This document shows, in pieces, positions 34,320-48,900 of a DNA stretch of 64,000 bases; position 1 is the stretch's first letter; every line of letters starts with the position of its first letter. Under the pieces are notes generated by a model. The model ran no database searches. It was not told the DNA's origin and worked only from the letters and a program-made list of their open reading frames with translations. The position numbers and the translations under genes are program-made. The DNA is from Marchantia polymorpha subsp. ruderalis (Eukaryota; Streptophyta; Marchantiopsida; Marchantiales; Marchantiaceae): contig AP031355.1 in assembly GCA_037833965.1 (NCBI GenBank), forward strand, positions 16,145,501 to 16,209,500, given 5' to 3'.

Positions 34320-34530
34320 CCAAATGGCGATATATGCCATCGATGTATTGTTTCTCTACAAGTTAGGCCAGATATGGAAACTCCAAGGGCCAGACATATC
34401 TGGGAGTTTGTAGTTTAGCTCGTAAAAGAAAATAATGGAGAGAGATTCTGAGTACAAACTGGCCGATATGTTGACTCGACTGTCATCAATTACAAACTGG
34501 CCGATATGTTGACTCGACTGTCATCAAGTT
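34320..34530 (+). mobile_element. Possible degraded Ty1/copia RNase H remnant
   Basis: Short stretches read like the end of a copia polyprotein: RHIWEF near 34392, then LADMLTRLSS near 34460, which fits the family's conserved ADxLTK-type motif. The end is tandemly duplicated (period 38, at 34453-34528). It is very short and heavily broken (several breaks), hence old. The match rests on two short motifs only. Confidence 0.35.
34453..34528 (+). repeat. Tandem duplication, 38-bp unit, two copies
   Basis: The unit starting TACAAACTGGCCGATATG occurs at 34453-34490 and 34491-34528 without visible differences, so it is recent. Confidence 0.9.
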
Positions 34531-37500
34531 GCAGGTAAATGAAGATACACCCGTGATCAAGATGCTCTACTTTTTGCTTCACCTTTTCAGTTGCTTTTGG
34601 TATGGAGATATAATTTAAGGTGTCCTTGCAAACAAACCACAGTTCCGAAGCACCTCGTGAATCTCTAGGCACTTATGCCATGCAAAAAGCTTCATGTCTT
34701 CAAACGATGCAGTTAATTACTAAGCCTTATAGCATTGCATTGTCGGCACGATTTGCCACATATAACTTGCGCGCTCTGCTCGAGGTTTTACTTCAAAAGT
34801 AATAAAAGAGCCAATAACGGATTATAATGTAGTTGATTGTGGTATAATTTGAATGTTACCCTTTATCTCAAAAACCTGACGATTTGTATCACAAGATTTA
34901 ATCGTTTGCAACTGCAATCATATTTATCGATGTTAAGGACAATCCAAAGACTCCACAAGATAAAATTTAACATGATTCGTATTGATTATCTTTATTAATA
35001 TAGTGAGATAAATTAGGCATATTTTCCACACATTCCTCATTATACGTAATAATGTCACCTTCAAAAAAATCTTATCAGGATTCTTCCAACTGTATCTCCA
35101 TGTGGATTCTAACTGCCACGAATATATCACTTTCCCTCGTCTAGTTTGATCCCCCTGTATAGCACCTTATGAAACATACAATTTTGATTTATGTGACTTT
35201 TTTGTATTTATCCAAAAGAAGGTTGAATTTGTGTCCCCTATACCATTTATAAATTCTGTTGTTAATCGGGTTTTATATCCATTTTTTCTTTTGTGAAAAT
35301 TTATTTTAATAAATAGATATTAACATAAACATGATATGCATTTCTACAATTGTTCTCACTCATATGTCTTGATAGTACACCGGATGAGAAGTTTAAATAT
35401 GTTTTGAATATTCTTGAAATAAAAGTCCGGATACATTTAAATACGTTTTCAAACTGAAGATGAATGAGCCAAGAATCTAATCAAATTTTACATGATCTGA
35501 AGGAAAAAATTGCAACAGTGTTATGTCCTATACCTAACATTTAGCGATTTTAAAAAATTTAAAAACTCAAATATTGATTTTTTGATGATGTGTTCTCTAT
35601 AAATCATTGTAGTGTGAAAATCTAGAAGATAAATTGGTAATTTATTCACCACTTTAAATAAACTCGGGCAATGATATACAAAAATCCGAAACTTTTCACC
35701 GTTGAATATGTGAAATAAAGATAAAATCAAAACAAGGAGATCTGGGATTATATACATGAAACATTTCCATTTGCAAATTTTGATCGATTCTTTATCTTGC
35801 ATGCATAAGCTTACAGTATAATACTTTCCGAACTTTCAAAACTGCTTTGTAGCAAAAGTTTTCTGTGTACAAGTGAAATTTATATGTAAATACATATTTG
35901 TCTTTAGAAATTGATGATGGGAAAACGGTTATAATTCAAAATTTTTTTATGATAAAGATAATGAAGAATCATCATTTCGAAATGACGAAATATCTGTAAA
36001 ATTTAATTTAAAAAAATTCAAAAACATAAGCAAGGAAATTGAAATTAGAACAGTAAGACATACCAAACCATTCACTATATGTTTAATAGTATTAAAAAGT
36101 TTTATAACAGCCAGGAAGATTCAATTATATAAGATGAATAGATTAAAGAACTTAGTTAGTTGATACATGAAGTAAAACGGTAATTATTATATTGAAACGT
36201 TAAAACATAGGAATTTTTCTAATTAAGGTTCTCATTATGTACTGGACTATGTATATCAAGTAGCTTTTATTTTTTTATTCCATTTCAAAAATTAAAATAA
36301 TAGGTGTGTTGTAAATGCTTTAACATAAACTACAAGCTACCTAAAAATCCTTGTGGAAGATTTTTGGCTGGCTGTTGGCTACAACTCTCTTGATATTTTA
36401 ATTCCAGGATTGAGACCAAAGATTTTAACAATTGAATTATTATTTTTTGCATAAAATACAGTTGTTTTTCCAATGAGTAAATCAAACCACAAAATTTGAA
36501 AAACCCTACTGAGTTGTTGCATTCATTGAAGCCAAAATAAATAAATAAACAAATAAATATATGGTAAGATAATGAAATTCACGTTAAAATCTCGAGAAAG
36601 ACCATGAATCCGTAACAAAGAGAGAGACACAAGAGTAGACACAGAAATAACGCGATTCATCACAGCGGAATATGTACACCGTAACACATCAGGTTTAATC
36701 ACATAAATGCCTGAAATCGTCACTGAGAATTTTGATAACTGTTTTATATAGTGAGAGTCTAACCAACTGAACTAAGTGAGTTCAAACTAACTTGAGTTAA
36801 ATCAAAATCTCAAAATCTCAAAATAACGCAATGCTGAATATGTTTATATAACTTTTATTTTTTCTAGCTTCATAAAGAAAAAGATAATGTCATTTCTTTG
36901 TAAGACTAAGAAAGTTGTGAGAGATATCTGAATTTTTTGTATATTCAACATTAATTAATTTGACAATATAGAGATAGAAAGTTCTTTTCCATTACTTTTG
37001 AAAACATTGCACCTCTATTAGGCAGGGGTGACTTAACAGACTGTTCTTTGGTGATGAGAAAACCGATAGTACTAGAAAGTGCGAAGAGGGCTGGATGGGG
37101 CTAAGAAACAACTTTAAGTAAAGAAACATGCAGAAAATTGACAAAGTTAGTTTGCTTGAAGAGCTTTCTACGCAGTCCTACGCAACCCTTTGAAGATGTT
37201 GAACTGGTTGAAACTAGGGGTTCTCTAACAGTTTCGGGGAAACCAATAAAGCAACCGGTCTTCAGAGCCGAAGGTCGGGAGCTCACCAGGTAGGTTGTGT
37301 AACCATATTCAGTTTAATAGACCTCAACTACCTCTTTCCAACATTTTTCTTTCCACTCTGCAAGTATCTGTGCATCACTTCCCGGGCCAAAGCCAGGAGC
37401 GTGCATCCTTCCACAAATTTATCTAAGGGCAGATTTTTAGAACTTCAAGCTGTTCCAACGGCACGTTGCCCCATGTTTGATTTTATCTCTAACATGAGCC

Positions 37501-38598
37501 ACTATATTTGAAAGGAAACATGAGTATTCTCCTGTGTTTCTAAAGAAACTGCTAAAACAGAAATGCCTGGCTGAAAAACTGGTGAAACAGATGATAAACA
37601 GGGGCCAAGTAAATAACGAACTGAGCGTATAAATCGTAAGTTTTAATGCCTTTATATCAATTGCGTTCTTTTATTGAAGTTTGAAAGCATGTGTGTTGGA
37701 GAAATAGACTTGTAATAGTCTTCATTTATTCCAACTCAATTATACGAGCTTTTATTTCAGGAATAAGAGCTTCTTGTAAGTGAGATTAAAACATATATTA
37801 TTTTTGTAAAGTAATAATATTTTTTTGTTTACAGTATTTTTGTTGACCAATTTTGTTCCTCATCAGTATATTCTATCCGTAGCTTAACTTGTAAATTATG
37901 TTAATTGAACCAATTTGATAAATGAAAACAGCCCATTTTATTTTAGTATGTAAGATATGTATGATTGATTTAGTTCGCTTTGTATTTGAGTCTTTTCAAA
38001 TTTTGCGCCTAGTAATCACAGGAAATTTAGTTCACATATTGAGATTCCTTCTCATCGTGCCTGCACCGTAAAGATTGGTAGGTTTTTGTATATTATTTTC
38101 ACATTCATAAGAAAAAATGCTTGAATTGGAAGACCATTGCAAAACGCGCTATTGTGATATTTGTGTATCCAAATTATATAAGACTGTTCTATTTACATCG
38201 TTTATATTTTACGTGGTATTTTTCTCCCGCTAAGTGGGACTACTGAAATTTTAAGATCGTGGTCGGTGGAACTATAATCGGAATCTACCTACAAGACATA
38301 CTTACGTTATTTTGCAAAGTACTGTTGTATGGGGAGTGAAGGGGAATTTAAAACTCTCATGAAGAGGCTGTATTGGATTGCACACATTTCTACTTAAGTA
38401 CCTTGCACAGGAATATACATTTTGAAGCAAATTGAGGCCACACACAAAACAGTGATGCTCATGATATGGAGATGAGAAACGCCTTGGACAATGTCGATAC
38501 TGCAAAAAAGTCTTATTTTGTAATAATCACGAAATAGCATACGATTAATGGAAGTCGTGTAATTTAATGCTCCACCGAACTAAGATCAAAGCTTTCCT
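34531..38598. other. AT-rich desert, western part
   Basis: Strongly AT-rich, full of A and T runs, with no open frame above about 95 codons and no family I recognise. A less AT-rich patch at 37020-37330 has a minus-strand open frame of about 60 codons (37101-37286) without ATG. A short AAATA run lies at 36535-36560. No tRNA, rRNA or element ends seen. Confidence 0.6.
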
Positions 38599-38889
38599 TC
38601 AGTTCCCATGTCCCTGAGTTTTCGGCGGCGCTGCTGATGGACTATCTTTGAATTCCTCGAGCGGGTCGAGCCTCTTTTTGAAGGTCTGTCTGGTCTTATC
38701 TCTCCCAATAGATTTTGATGAAGTTCGAGTCAATCCACAGGCAACATGTCCAACGTTGCCTGACATAGTTCTCGGCAGTGAAGATTGAGTTCTTTGAAGT
38801 CCAGAATCTATTTGCGGAAATTTCGTCTGCAGAGAAAGTGGCAAGTTAGCCCCACTGGCTGAAGTAGTATTTGCTAGATGTGAGGCCAT
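38599..38889 (-). CDS. Hypothetical 96-aa protein
   Basis: Starts with ATG (MASHLANTTSASG) and ends with TAA downstream of SAAPPKTQGHGN. The product is hydrophilic, Ser/Thr/Lys-rich and mostly disordered in appearance, without a clear signal peptide or membrane segment. The GC content is well above the AT-rich flanks, which supports a real coding segment. On the minus strand a TATATA-rich stretch near 39125-39140 lies about 240 bases before the ATG. I do not recognise the family. It could be a single small gene, the last exon of a longer one, or chance. Confidence 0.4.
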   Translation of the reverse strand: MASHLANTTSASGANLPLSLQTKFPQIDSGLQRTQSSLPRTMSGNVGHVACGLTRTSSKSIGRDKTRQTFKKRLDPLEEFKDSPSAAPPKTQGHGN

Positions 38890-40450
38890 TGCAAAACTTT
38901 TGCTTCTACTTCTTCTGCAGACTGGTAAGAAGACAGATAGCCAAGATATTTAGTGACACCCATGTATTCACATCACAGACAGGATAAACACAAGTAGCAA
39001 TCCGTCCTCCGCTCTTTAAGATAAAACCACCAAACGCTTACGTAGTTTATGGAGAGAATATCGAGCAAACTGTTGCTCCATGCTATTGCACGAGAGCACC
39101 GTCCCGGTATGAAATTATAAATACAATATATAAAGTTAGAACTCGAACGATAACTTCACACTCTATATATCAGGTACAAGTCTATTCATGATCAATGCAT
39201 TCCAGTTCACAACAAACACCAGCACAAATCAACCCTGCTGATGTAGCGACGATCATTATAGGACAGGAATTTTGAAAAGCAGCAAGATATTCTAGAGCAG
39301 TCTCGGTGCACAACGGTGCTCCGAGATAAGCAGTCGTCCAGGCAAGTGAGAAGATCCCAGCGGAAAGCAAACTCCTTTACTCACATGTGAATGTACCACT
39401 TGTACGCAGCTGTCAGTCGAGACGATCACTTGCAGGGAAAATGAGATGATCCACCTCAATAATGTGCACCATGGAGCGCATGCAGGTTTTGCAGCTGAAC
39501 GTTGTGCACACTTCTCGATAGGAGGATCGTTGCGTCTGAGCACGATCTACACTCGAACTCGTCGCGGCAGACTGTGACACCACCGGAGGGAGTACACAAA
39601 ATACAGCAGCTTGATTCTCACCGTTGATCCTGATCCCTTCTAGGCTCACCTGGTATGAGATGAACGATCAGAGATGACTGAATTATGTCCGAGGCTGATA
39701 TTAATTCCCTTCTGAAAGAGTATCTCGGATCTCTAATACGAAGCAGAAATCTGATTGTATAGGAGCTCGACTCACAACGTAGATGGATTCCAAGCTAGAA
39801 AACTGGAGACGAACGACGAGATTCTGATAATTGACAAGTTAGCGAATTGGAAACTATGGCTGTTTGAAGGCACTCAAGGCAGGTTATAAAGAAAGTGTCA
39901 AGGACCCTGCGCTTGACACATAAAACACTGCGAATATTCTCAAGCGGCAGATTCTACTCCGTCACGTCACTTTCAACCCGAAACTTGCGTGTAGGAGTGT
40001 AGGTAGCATTATATCTCTCCCTCCGAAACGGTGACCTGTGCAAGCAAGTTTGAAGATTTTTTCCCAGGTCGAGCGGGAGTTATGCAAAATTTCTTTCTCG
40101 TACTTTTACGATCTTGGCCTAGTAGTCAGTCAAGTCTTTTGCCAGGTGGCTCTCGCCTAGTGGTGCACAGGTGAGCCATCTGAAAGAGAACGAATCAGGA
40201 ACTGCCAGCGCCCAGTGGATGCTTCTACCGATGTCTGCTTGGGACCTATTTTTAAGAAGAGAAGACGAAGTAAATATGGGAGTAAGAAGGAAACGTCGTC
40301 GAGTCCTATCCAGATGAAATCGAACGGCTATGCTGGAGCTAGGTCCCAATAGCATCACATTCTGAACAATAGCTCCAGTTTGCGACACAGAGGTCACGGA
40401 GAGAATGCAAGTGAGTTCAGTTCTGGTCATCCTTGAGACATGAGTATGAA
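38890..40450. other. Moderate-GC region with unresolved minus-strand frames
   Basis: Overlapping minus-strand open frames at 39182-39370, 39292-39543, 39413-39649 and 40119-40430 (the last with ATG, 103 codons) suggest one or two spliced genes read leftwards. I could not find a splice model that joins recognisable domains. The composition is clearly different from the AT desert on both sides. A plus-strand TATAAAG lies near 39886. Confidence 0.35.
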
Positions 40451-41720
40451 TAAAAGATTGTGATCACTTCGTCTGACTACATTGGTCGGTCAGTGCCACA
40501 TGGCGCGCCCAGATGGCACCATATAGACATGTAGTAGGACGGTCTCACATGGTCCTCTGGAAAAAGTCTGCAAGTATCGTGCTCTCTGGAACATCTAACA
40601 GCGTCCTCCACGACATGTGGAAGGTGCGATATATGCATATTAGGATTTCGTTGTCTACCTTCTTCTTCCAGTTATTTAGCAGTAGTTTCAAGCAAAAAAT
40701 CTGCCCAATGTTCTGGAGAAGTTAATGTGCTAGATTTTTGGAGGCTTTTAGGTCACCATAGGTATATCCGAAAGTGAGAATTATGTTTTTATATCTTGAT
40801 ATAACTCTTTGAATTAACAACAACGGACAACTCCAATTTAGGAGTGAAAAACCATTATCGAATGATGTAACAGACTCGGTATATTCTTGAAGTATAAAAA
40901 TTTCGGTTTCTTAAATTATTATTCTTGAGATGAAAAATATTAAAAGAACTAATTTGAAATATACATCCATAAGTAATCATTTTATTTGAAATTCTAATAT
41001 CTTCTTACAAGTCACAATATGTATATATTTTTATCTACTTTGTGTAAGGAAAAAAGAACTTTTCACGTCAAGGAGTGATGAGAATATATTACACCAAGAA
41101 TAACATATTGAATATGTTATCTTTTATATTTGGATTATTATACATAGATAATATTTCACTTTATCTCTTCCGATAGTATCTATTGATGTGCAATAACTTC
41201 TCTATATATTTTGTGAGAATTTAACACAGAAGTGATAATTGGAAAAATCAAATTATAAAAAAAATTCAATATAATATTGATTGATTTGAACGTCTATGTA
41301 ACACTACGGATTAAAATAATTTATTTCTGGAATATGATATACAAACTCTGAAGATGAAACATATTAGAATACATTTCTCTTTTTCATAGAAATGTATGCA
41401 CCATATTTTAAAAAAGAAGATCTTAAAATCATTCAAATCCTACTGGATTTATGACATTACATATGCATTTAATTAACATAAAAATGTTAACATGTTGCTC
41501 TTAACAAACACAATAACTTTCACATTCAATCTTTATTTAACAAGCAAGAATATTGCTAACATGTCATTGTTAATTAACACATTTATTCTTTACGTATCAA
41601 AGACAAAGGTTTTTTAACTTATTGTTATTAAGTAACAAAATTATTCTTACATATCAAACATAAGAATTGTTGACGTGTTGTTGTTAATTCACTCAATTAC
41701 TTTTTGCCTACCAAGCACAT
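40451..41720. other. AT-rich desert with degenerate repeats
   Basis: No genes seen. From about 41470 to 41710 a degenerate unit of about 60 bases recurs roughly four times (TTAACATGTTG... then TTATTCTT and ATCAAA...), too diverged for exact unit borders. Confidence 0.5.
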
Positions 41721-41721
41721 G

Positions 41722-41902
41722 GATGCCACAAACGTGACATACACAACCAACTTGAGGAGATGGCAATGCTTTCACAATAAAGTGTCACACATGTGACATA
41801 CACAACGAACTTGAGGAGGTGGCGATGCTTTGAAAGTCAAGTGTCATAAATGTGACATACACAATCAACTTCAAAAGTAGTGGCCTTATCTTGACAATCA
41901 AG
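41722..41902. repeat. Tandem repeat, about 59-bp unit, three copies
   Basis: Three units begin near 41724, 41782 and 41840, each with GTGACATACACAA, then CAACTT and GGTGGC-like ends. The units differ by about 10-20 percent by eye. Non-coding in all frames. Confidence 0.8.
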
Positions 41903-44900
41903 GTAACTCTTTTAGACAATTTAAAATTTTAATAGCACTGGCGATTTCTAGAGAGAGTCTCGAGACATTGTTCATCATCCTTGTCAACACTAGTTGTATC
42001 TTTTTTCTTGCTTTCACAAATCAGATTTTTTTCATTTCTGAATCTACTTCAACCTTGTTTCTATCTTAATTATGATATCTATCTTGTCAAAAATTGCGTG
42101 CGCTACAATTTGATTGCTTATGTGATTTTCATAAATATTCAATTATATATCTATTCTACTTTCATATTGAATAACCTTTATTATAGTTTCAACTAATCAA
42201 ACATGGTTATAAATCTTTCTTCTTTTGAGATACAATATACTCATTTCACATACATTCAAACTCTTCAATTATTGAAGATGCATTAGCTAGAAATATCACT
42301 GTCGATTCAATTGGATTCATATCATGAATATAATTTTCATTGAACCCAAGATTTTATATTAGTACATATGAAACCTTTAATTTATTTACTAAATACCTTA
42401 TCTATTTTTGAATCTTTATGATCAAGTATCAAGATTGGTAGAGGAGTTGATATTCATAGATTGACAAATTATTATGATTGCGGTATATGTGTTTGCAATT
42501 ATGAGACATAATATGTATAATGAAGTTTCATATATGAACAAATTCTTAATTTTTATGATATATGTATGTATCATAAACAAGTTCTGATATCACAAAGAAA
42601 TCAATAAAAATAAAATTAAACTTTGATGTTTCTATAAGAGATAAATTTGTTGTATATATCAGGCTTTATCTACAATTCAAAATATTAAACAATTGCAATA
42701 AATCTTAAATTTTCATAACACAATTTTTTCATAATTAGTAAATTTCTAAATGTAGATGTTACTCTTAACTTGCAAGCAATTTTTTTGCTTATTTTGTAAT
42801 CATTTATTGATGAAATTTTCATTTTGAATTTCTTTGATTCTTCATTTAAAAACTCTATCAAATATGGATAAAATATTTTTTGCAAATAAAGAATTCTTGT
42901 TTCATAATTTATCCACATTTCTTTTTATTTCATCTGTTTTTGTCTTGCATTCATGTGATTTTACCATTTATACTTTATTAACATATGTATTTTTTGATTT
43001 TGAACTTAAGCTAGTTGTTTCATCATTTCATAATATTTGAATTTGCCACCTTGCCACTGTTTTGCCACTTCAAGCTTGTGAAAGTTGTCATCTCACATCA
43101 TGCTTATGTAATCTCATCATCCTTGTCTTTTCATCTGATGTTTCTGCCATCTCAACACTTGTGAAATTCTTCACATTATGTGTTTGAAAGTCGACACCTC
43201 ACTACAACTCACCATCTCATGCTTTTGCCACCTCATTGCTATCTTGTCATTTCATGCTTTTGACATCTCATCACAAATATAAACATATTTTATACCAATT
43301 ATAAATTACTAAAAAGATATGATATAGTGTATTTTCATAAGTATGAACATTTTTGGAAAAATTATTTTGACAACTTTAAACCTTGTTCATACAAGTAGTT
43401 CTCCAACACTTTGATTCATACATTTTTCTCTTATTACACTTTTTTTAACTAGTAGTCATGTTATTAAAGAAGAACTATAGCTTATTTTCTATAATTACAT
43501 AATTATAGCATCAATTAAAAAAAATAAAATTGTTGAGATTGTTACTTTTGTTTTGAAAAAAAGTAACAAGATTTTCCCAAAAGAATAGTGAAATGCGCTT
43601 CTCTATAAATGATTAAGACTTTGCTTTGGCCATGTTGTACAAAAACTGAATCTAGATATGATTTAACAAGTTGTGAAATTGTTATCAATTTTGTAATTAG
43701 TTTTACTTTTTTTGTTCATAAAATTCACAATCAGATCATATCATAACAAGGTTTTTAGTAATTCTTATACAAAATTAATGATGAAATGTCATGTTTTAAT
43801 TGTTGCTAGAAAAGGGCTTTAATATAACAGTTGGTTTTGAAATAGTTGTCTTATTTTGTTGACTATCTATAAAATTTTAAATTTGTAAGTTTAAGTTAAT
43901 TTTCAACATGTGTTTTGTTTAAATTCGTATGAATTGTCAAGAAAATAAGATAAGTGATAAAATACCAACTGTTATGTGAGTTTAAACATTTTAAACGGCC
44001 TGTTTTATTATTTTGGACCAAAATTATATTTTTAATATGCTTTCCAAGAGATTTTTCATCCTCACATAGCATGCAATGGTTTTATCGTCTTTTTTTCACA
44101 AAATCATAGAGCAAAATTTTGGATCTTGCAAAATCTATAGAACTTGTTTGTGAAAAGCTAAACCTTGAAAGTTTCTCGTTTGCAATGATCTCATTATCTC
44201 TTCATATTCCGTTGTGACATTTGCCATCTTGCTTTATCATTTAGTTTGAGTTTTATTTTTTTACAACATGACTAAAAGATGATATCTGTGTGAGAGCATT
44301 TGCAAATTGATTATTGACTTATTTGTGTACAATCTTCACGTTAAAGCTCTAACGCCATTCTATGTCTTAAATTTATTTTTTTGAAATTTTTTTCTTAGTT
44401 GCTTGATAAATTAATGATATATGATCAAATTACACTACAAAGTTCATATCAACCAAGTAATTTTTCTAATTTTTTGATGCAAACATAATAAAAAATTACT
44501 CTAGTTGTGTGGTATGATTTTTCTAGCTGTCAACAACTTTGAGAAGAAAAAAAACTAAATGCTATCCGTCATTGCATGTTTTTGCAATATGCCATCCATT
44601 ATTATATCTGACATGTCAATAACCAACTTCATGGATCAGTTAAGATCATATCATTTGAGTATAGAAGATTGGAATGCTTGAAAAAATAATTTTCCTATTT
44701 TTTATCTTAGTCTTTTATCTTTACCTAGTATAAATGTTAAGGCTTGATCTAGACAAGAAAAGTATTTCACAAATTGACAATAAAAAATAATAAGCCCTAT
44801 AAAGTACTTAAGTTTAGTTTAGTTTTGTAGTTTTTAGGGTTTAGGGTTAATTTTTAAGTTTTGTTAATTTTTAAATGAAATCTATTCTATCACTCATCAC

Positions 44901-45600
44901 TTATATGATTCAAATAATTTTATTAACTTGCAAAAGTCACATTTAAAACATTTGATATATTTTTTGTTTTGATGTAAAATTAAAAAATAATTTTATTTGA
45001 TGTTTATGATCATTTAACGTTTTTTTATGTTATCATGCTTAGTACAAAATAAGATCTTTTAAATATCTTCACTGGCAATTGACATTTGGTTGTAGCGGCT
45101 CTTGAAATTCAATTTCATGAATTATTTTTTTCCATGAAGTTAATCAAAGAATTCATCTATATATATTTATTTTTCAATTTTTGATAATTTAATCCAAGAT
45201 AGTCAATGCATATTCTCATGTTTTTCTTGATCTATTTTACAAATAGCACTAGTGCTTTGTAAGGTTACAGGATTTGTTACATGAACATGTTGCTCAACAT
45301 TTAATTTGTTTGAGGCCAAATAATAGCCAGCTTTGAAATGATATTAATTGTCAATTAAATTTTCTGATTTATACATATTTTTGATGATAATCCTGCAGAA
45401 AGATTATATGGAAAGTCTTTTTCAAACTTTATTAAAAAGTTGTTTAATGAAATTTTTATTGTAAAATGTCTCTTTGGATTGTATTGTTTCATTGATGTCA
45501 ATCATAGGCTAAAATCCTATCAATCAAAAGTTAATAAAATCTATGAATTTTTTTTGTATTTATTCATAGATAATTCTAGACTTCATGATAATTGATCGAT
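41903..45600. other. AT-rich desert, central part
   Basis: No recognisable gene. At 43045-43275 a degenerate CT-rich repeat occurs (TTGCCACCTCA, TGCCATCTCA, CATCTCATGC and similar), loosely complementary to the GAGGTGGC part of the 41.7-kb repeat. A two-unit TTTAGGG motif lies at 44833-44848. Open frames are short (under 80 codons) and AT-driven. Confidence 0.55.
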
Positions 45601-45704
45601 TATTTCAATTTGCCCATTTTGTAATTTCTCTTATGTATTTCATCAACATTAGTTCTAATTTCATTGCAATATTTTGTGACAAAAACTCTTATAAACGCAC
45701 GGTA

Positions 45705-45915
45705 AGAGGCAAGACGATTAAGCAGCGTCCTTTTTGCCGGGCTTTGTAATTCTTCGCGCGGGCGAGAACTCAAATTGGCACTTCTTAAGTTTCTCACCTA
45801 CTTGTACAAACCATTCTGGACCATCCAAAGGTCTTCTTTGGCACCTACGGTTGACATCGGAGCTATTTGGCCCACTCCGGTTACCATTACCACATTGGCC
45901 TGAAGAATTATGCTA
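45705..45915 (-). other. GC-richer coding-like island in the AT desert
   Basis: About 200 bases of near 50 percent GC inside sequence of far lower GC. A minus-strand frame is open for about 64 codons without ATG, reading SGPNSSDVNRRC then PEWFVQVGEKLKKCQFEF and ending KPGKKDAA. The spacing of GPN, C and a final CxFxF faintly recalls GRF zinc fingers, but the match is weak. It could be an isolated exon or a captured gene fragment. Confidence 0.3.
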
Positions 45916-48900
45916 GCCATTTAACGGCACTACAAGAGCAATCATGATTATCATTTTGTTTACTTTCATCATCTTATATTTGAAAATTAGTTGGAAAATT
46001 ACAGGTTGTGTTGAATAATGAGTAAAAACTTATAAAAACATCTTTAGATTTGGGCATAAAAATAAAATTTAAACTCTGAGAATCATGACCGCTGCACGTT
46101 AAAAGTTCTATGGACCCAAGTACATTTTCCATTAGGATCGGTCTGTACTTGATGTTGAATTTTCATTTTTAATGTGTCAAATCAGCTAACCAACGTTGGA
46201 CATTTATCAAAAAGTCATTTTAGTTTGATTTAAATGAGATGAGATTGAAATTTACAAAACAAAAATAATAGATGAATGTTCATGAAAGCAGCAAGAAAAA
46301 AGTACTCTTCACGATAATTTGTTAATCTAAAGTCTTTATTGATGAAACAAATGTTCACCAAAAAAATTTTAAAAAATAATCAAATTAATTTTCTCTATTT
46401 TCAATATAAAAAAATTACCATGTAAATCTATGTAAATATCATATTATCATATTACTTTGATAAGTCATACTCTTGTTAATGTGATTATTTTCCATGACCA
46501 ATACTTCATGACAACATGTCATTAGTTTAACTAGAACTTCTGGAAGATATTCTATTTCTAAGACTTAATTTAATGAATAAAAATTTTATCATTTCGTCAA
46601 ACTGATCAAAATCAACTCATTCATAACTTCTAGTATTATGTTAATTATTCATCCAAGTTTAGATTTGATGGCTAAATTTAATAAAAAATAATTTAACTAA
46701 GTCATGATTTACTTAGACACAGTGAATTTTATGCAATTTTATAATAAATGCAATTAAAAAATCATGAGTTTTACATTTATCTTCTAATCAAGATTTCAAT
46801 CCCTTCTTCAAATGAAATTTTTTTTTTTTTTTATGAAATATCTTTTAACATCTTCCATCTATGAAGTATCAAAATAATTTAAAATAAATCCATTTTTAGT
46901 ATTATTACACCTAATTGCATCTAACATATAATCCAATGATAATCATTGAATGATTTCAAGTTTTAGGTTAAAAATTCATTGTTGTCATTTGATACTTTTA
47001 TAACATAGCTTGTAGTTTTTTGTTTCAATTATGCTTGCTTTTGTTTATAATTGCATCGTTAATTGAAATTATAAAAAATGTGTAGTTGATTTTTTTGCCA
47101 ATATATAAACATTGGATTTGTATGAATTGATCATTTAAACCTTGATAAAAAAATTTGTTAACATACCTGCTTGAAGCAAATAGGCGTAATTTTGTGAAGA
47201 TTCGTCTTGTTCATAGAAGGTGAAACCTTGCAACCAACTTCAATAAAATAGACAAGCAAGTAAAAGTTCAAAAGTAGTTCAATCTTTTCTTTGAAATTAT
47301 TAAAGTTTTAATATCAAGATTTTAAAAGGTATAATTACGTCTCTAGAACCATTATTCTTTTAAATACATCAATATGACGTGTTATGTAAAAAACTATATA
47401 AATGTAATTTTAATTTATCATATAAACATCATTAGATACAAACATGAATTATTTCTCTCAACATACTCTCAAGTTTTTAGTTTTTTAGCGTCAACTCAAA
47501 GCGTTCTTTTATAATCAATTTTTCTTGAACAGTAAATTAAATTAAAAACATTTATGGCTTTTCAATTTAGTTTCTGGCAATTTAAAAAAAATTGAATTCC
47601 AAACTGACTTTCATTTATGTTTATCTCATATGATTTTTTGACAATTCATCATAATTCTAGAAGAATGTATTCTATTCATATGTCCGTATCTAAACATACT
47701 CTCTCACAATGTCTTTTTCCATTAATCTAGCTTTTACTTTGACCATTAGATAAATCTAATCTTCATTCATGCACTTTATAATAGTCAATCTTAATTTAAT
47801 AGCAATATTTTGTGATTTTTTAATCTTTTTTTTTGCTTTGAGATCAATCACAATTTTACTTTGTGTACTTTCATACTCTCATTTTCACATATAAGAGTAT
47901 GAAAATCTGTTGGACTTGTCTCTTTTTTTTTCAATGAAAACATACATCTATGGTTCTTATCTTATGATTTTCAAGCTTATTTTATTTAAGTAAACATCAA
48001 ATGATTATTTGGTAGTCCATCATGATTCTCAAAGGTTGTAATTATCTATATATTCATATCTAAATATCTTCTTATATATTATTTCCAATCATTACTCAAC
48101 ACAACCTTTTATTGAAACTTCGAATCAATTGCAAATCTAGATTTTTGATTGATGAAACAAATAATCACACAAAAAACTTTTCAAATTTTCCTGAGAATTT
48201 TTTTTTTCATTTTAATTTTGCTGTTTGAGAATAATCATGATTATCTATGACAATATACTGTTATCCAAGTTACTTTCACTTAAGTTAATTTTGTTAGAAT
48301 GAAAATTTTCCATGAGCTATTGCTCATGGAAAATTTTACATGGCAACATGTCATTGGCCCATCTAGACTTTCTAGAAGATTTTTTGTCCTTGAATTAAGG
48401 TGGATATCTATCATTGAGAAGCTTCATTTTAAATTCTTACTATGTGAAATTTTTGACTTAGTCTAATTGATGAAAATTTATCATTTAGTAAAATTAATTA
48501 ACATTGACATATTGTTTAAAAAAATTTCCATTGAATTCTAAACTTTGATAAGAGACAAAATAAGTATGCTCATCTATAAATAATGTAATTATAAATTAGA
48601 ATAGCCATATATAGATTTGATAGCCAAACTTGATTAAAATATAAAGTTAGTCAATAGTAATTCTTAAAAAAAATTTGATTCATTGATACCATTTAAATTT
48701 TCTAAAATACATTGTGTCATTTTGGAAGTTTTGCATAAGGTGTATGTAATAATTGTTATCAATTTCATTGTATTTATTTAAATAAATATAAATAAATAAA
48801 TAAATAAATATGATATAGTTCTATCATATTTTTATTACAGTTTAATTGTAGTTAGCTATACTTAACAAAACTATGAAATTTATATATTTAGAAAAAACCT

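Noticed and set aside
44833-44848. Plant telomere repeat TTTAGGG
   Set aside because: Only two units in AT-rich sequence; not enough for an interstitial telomere.
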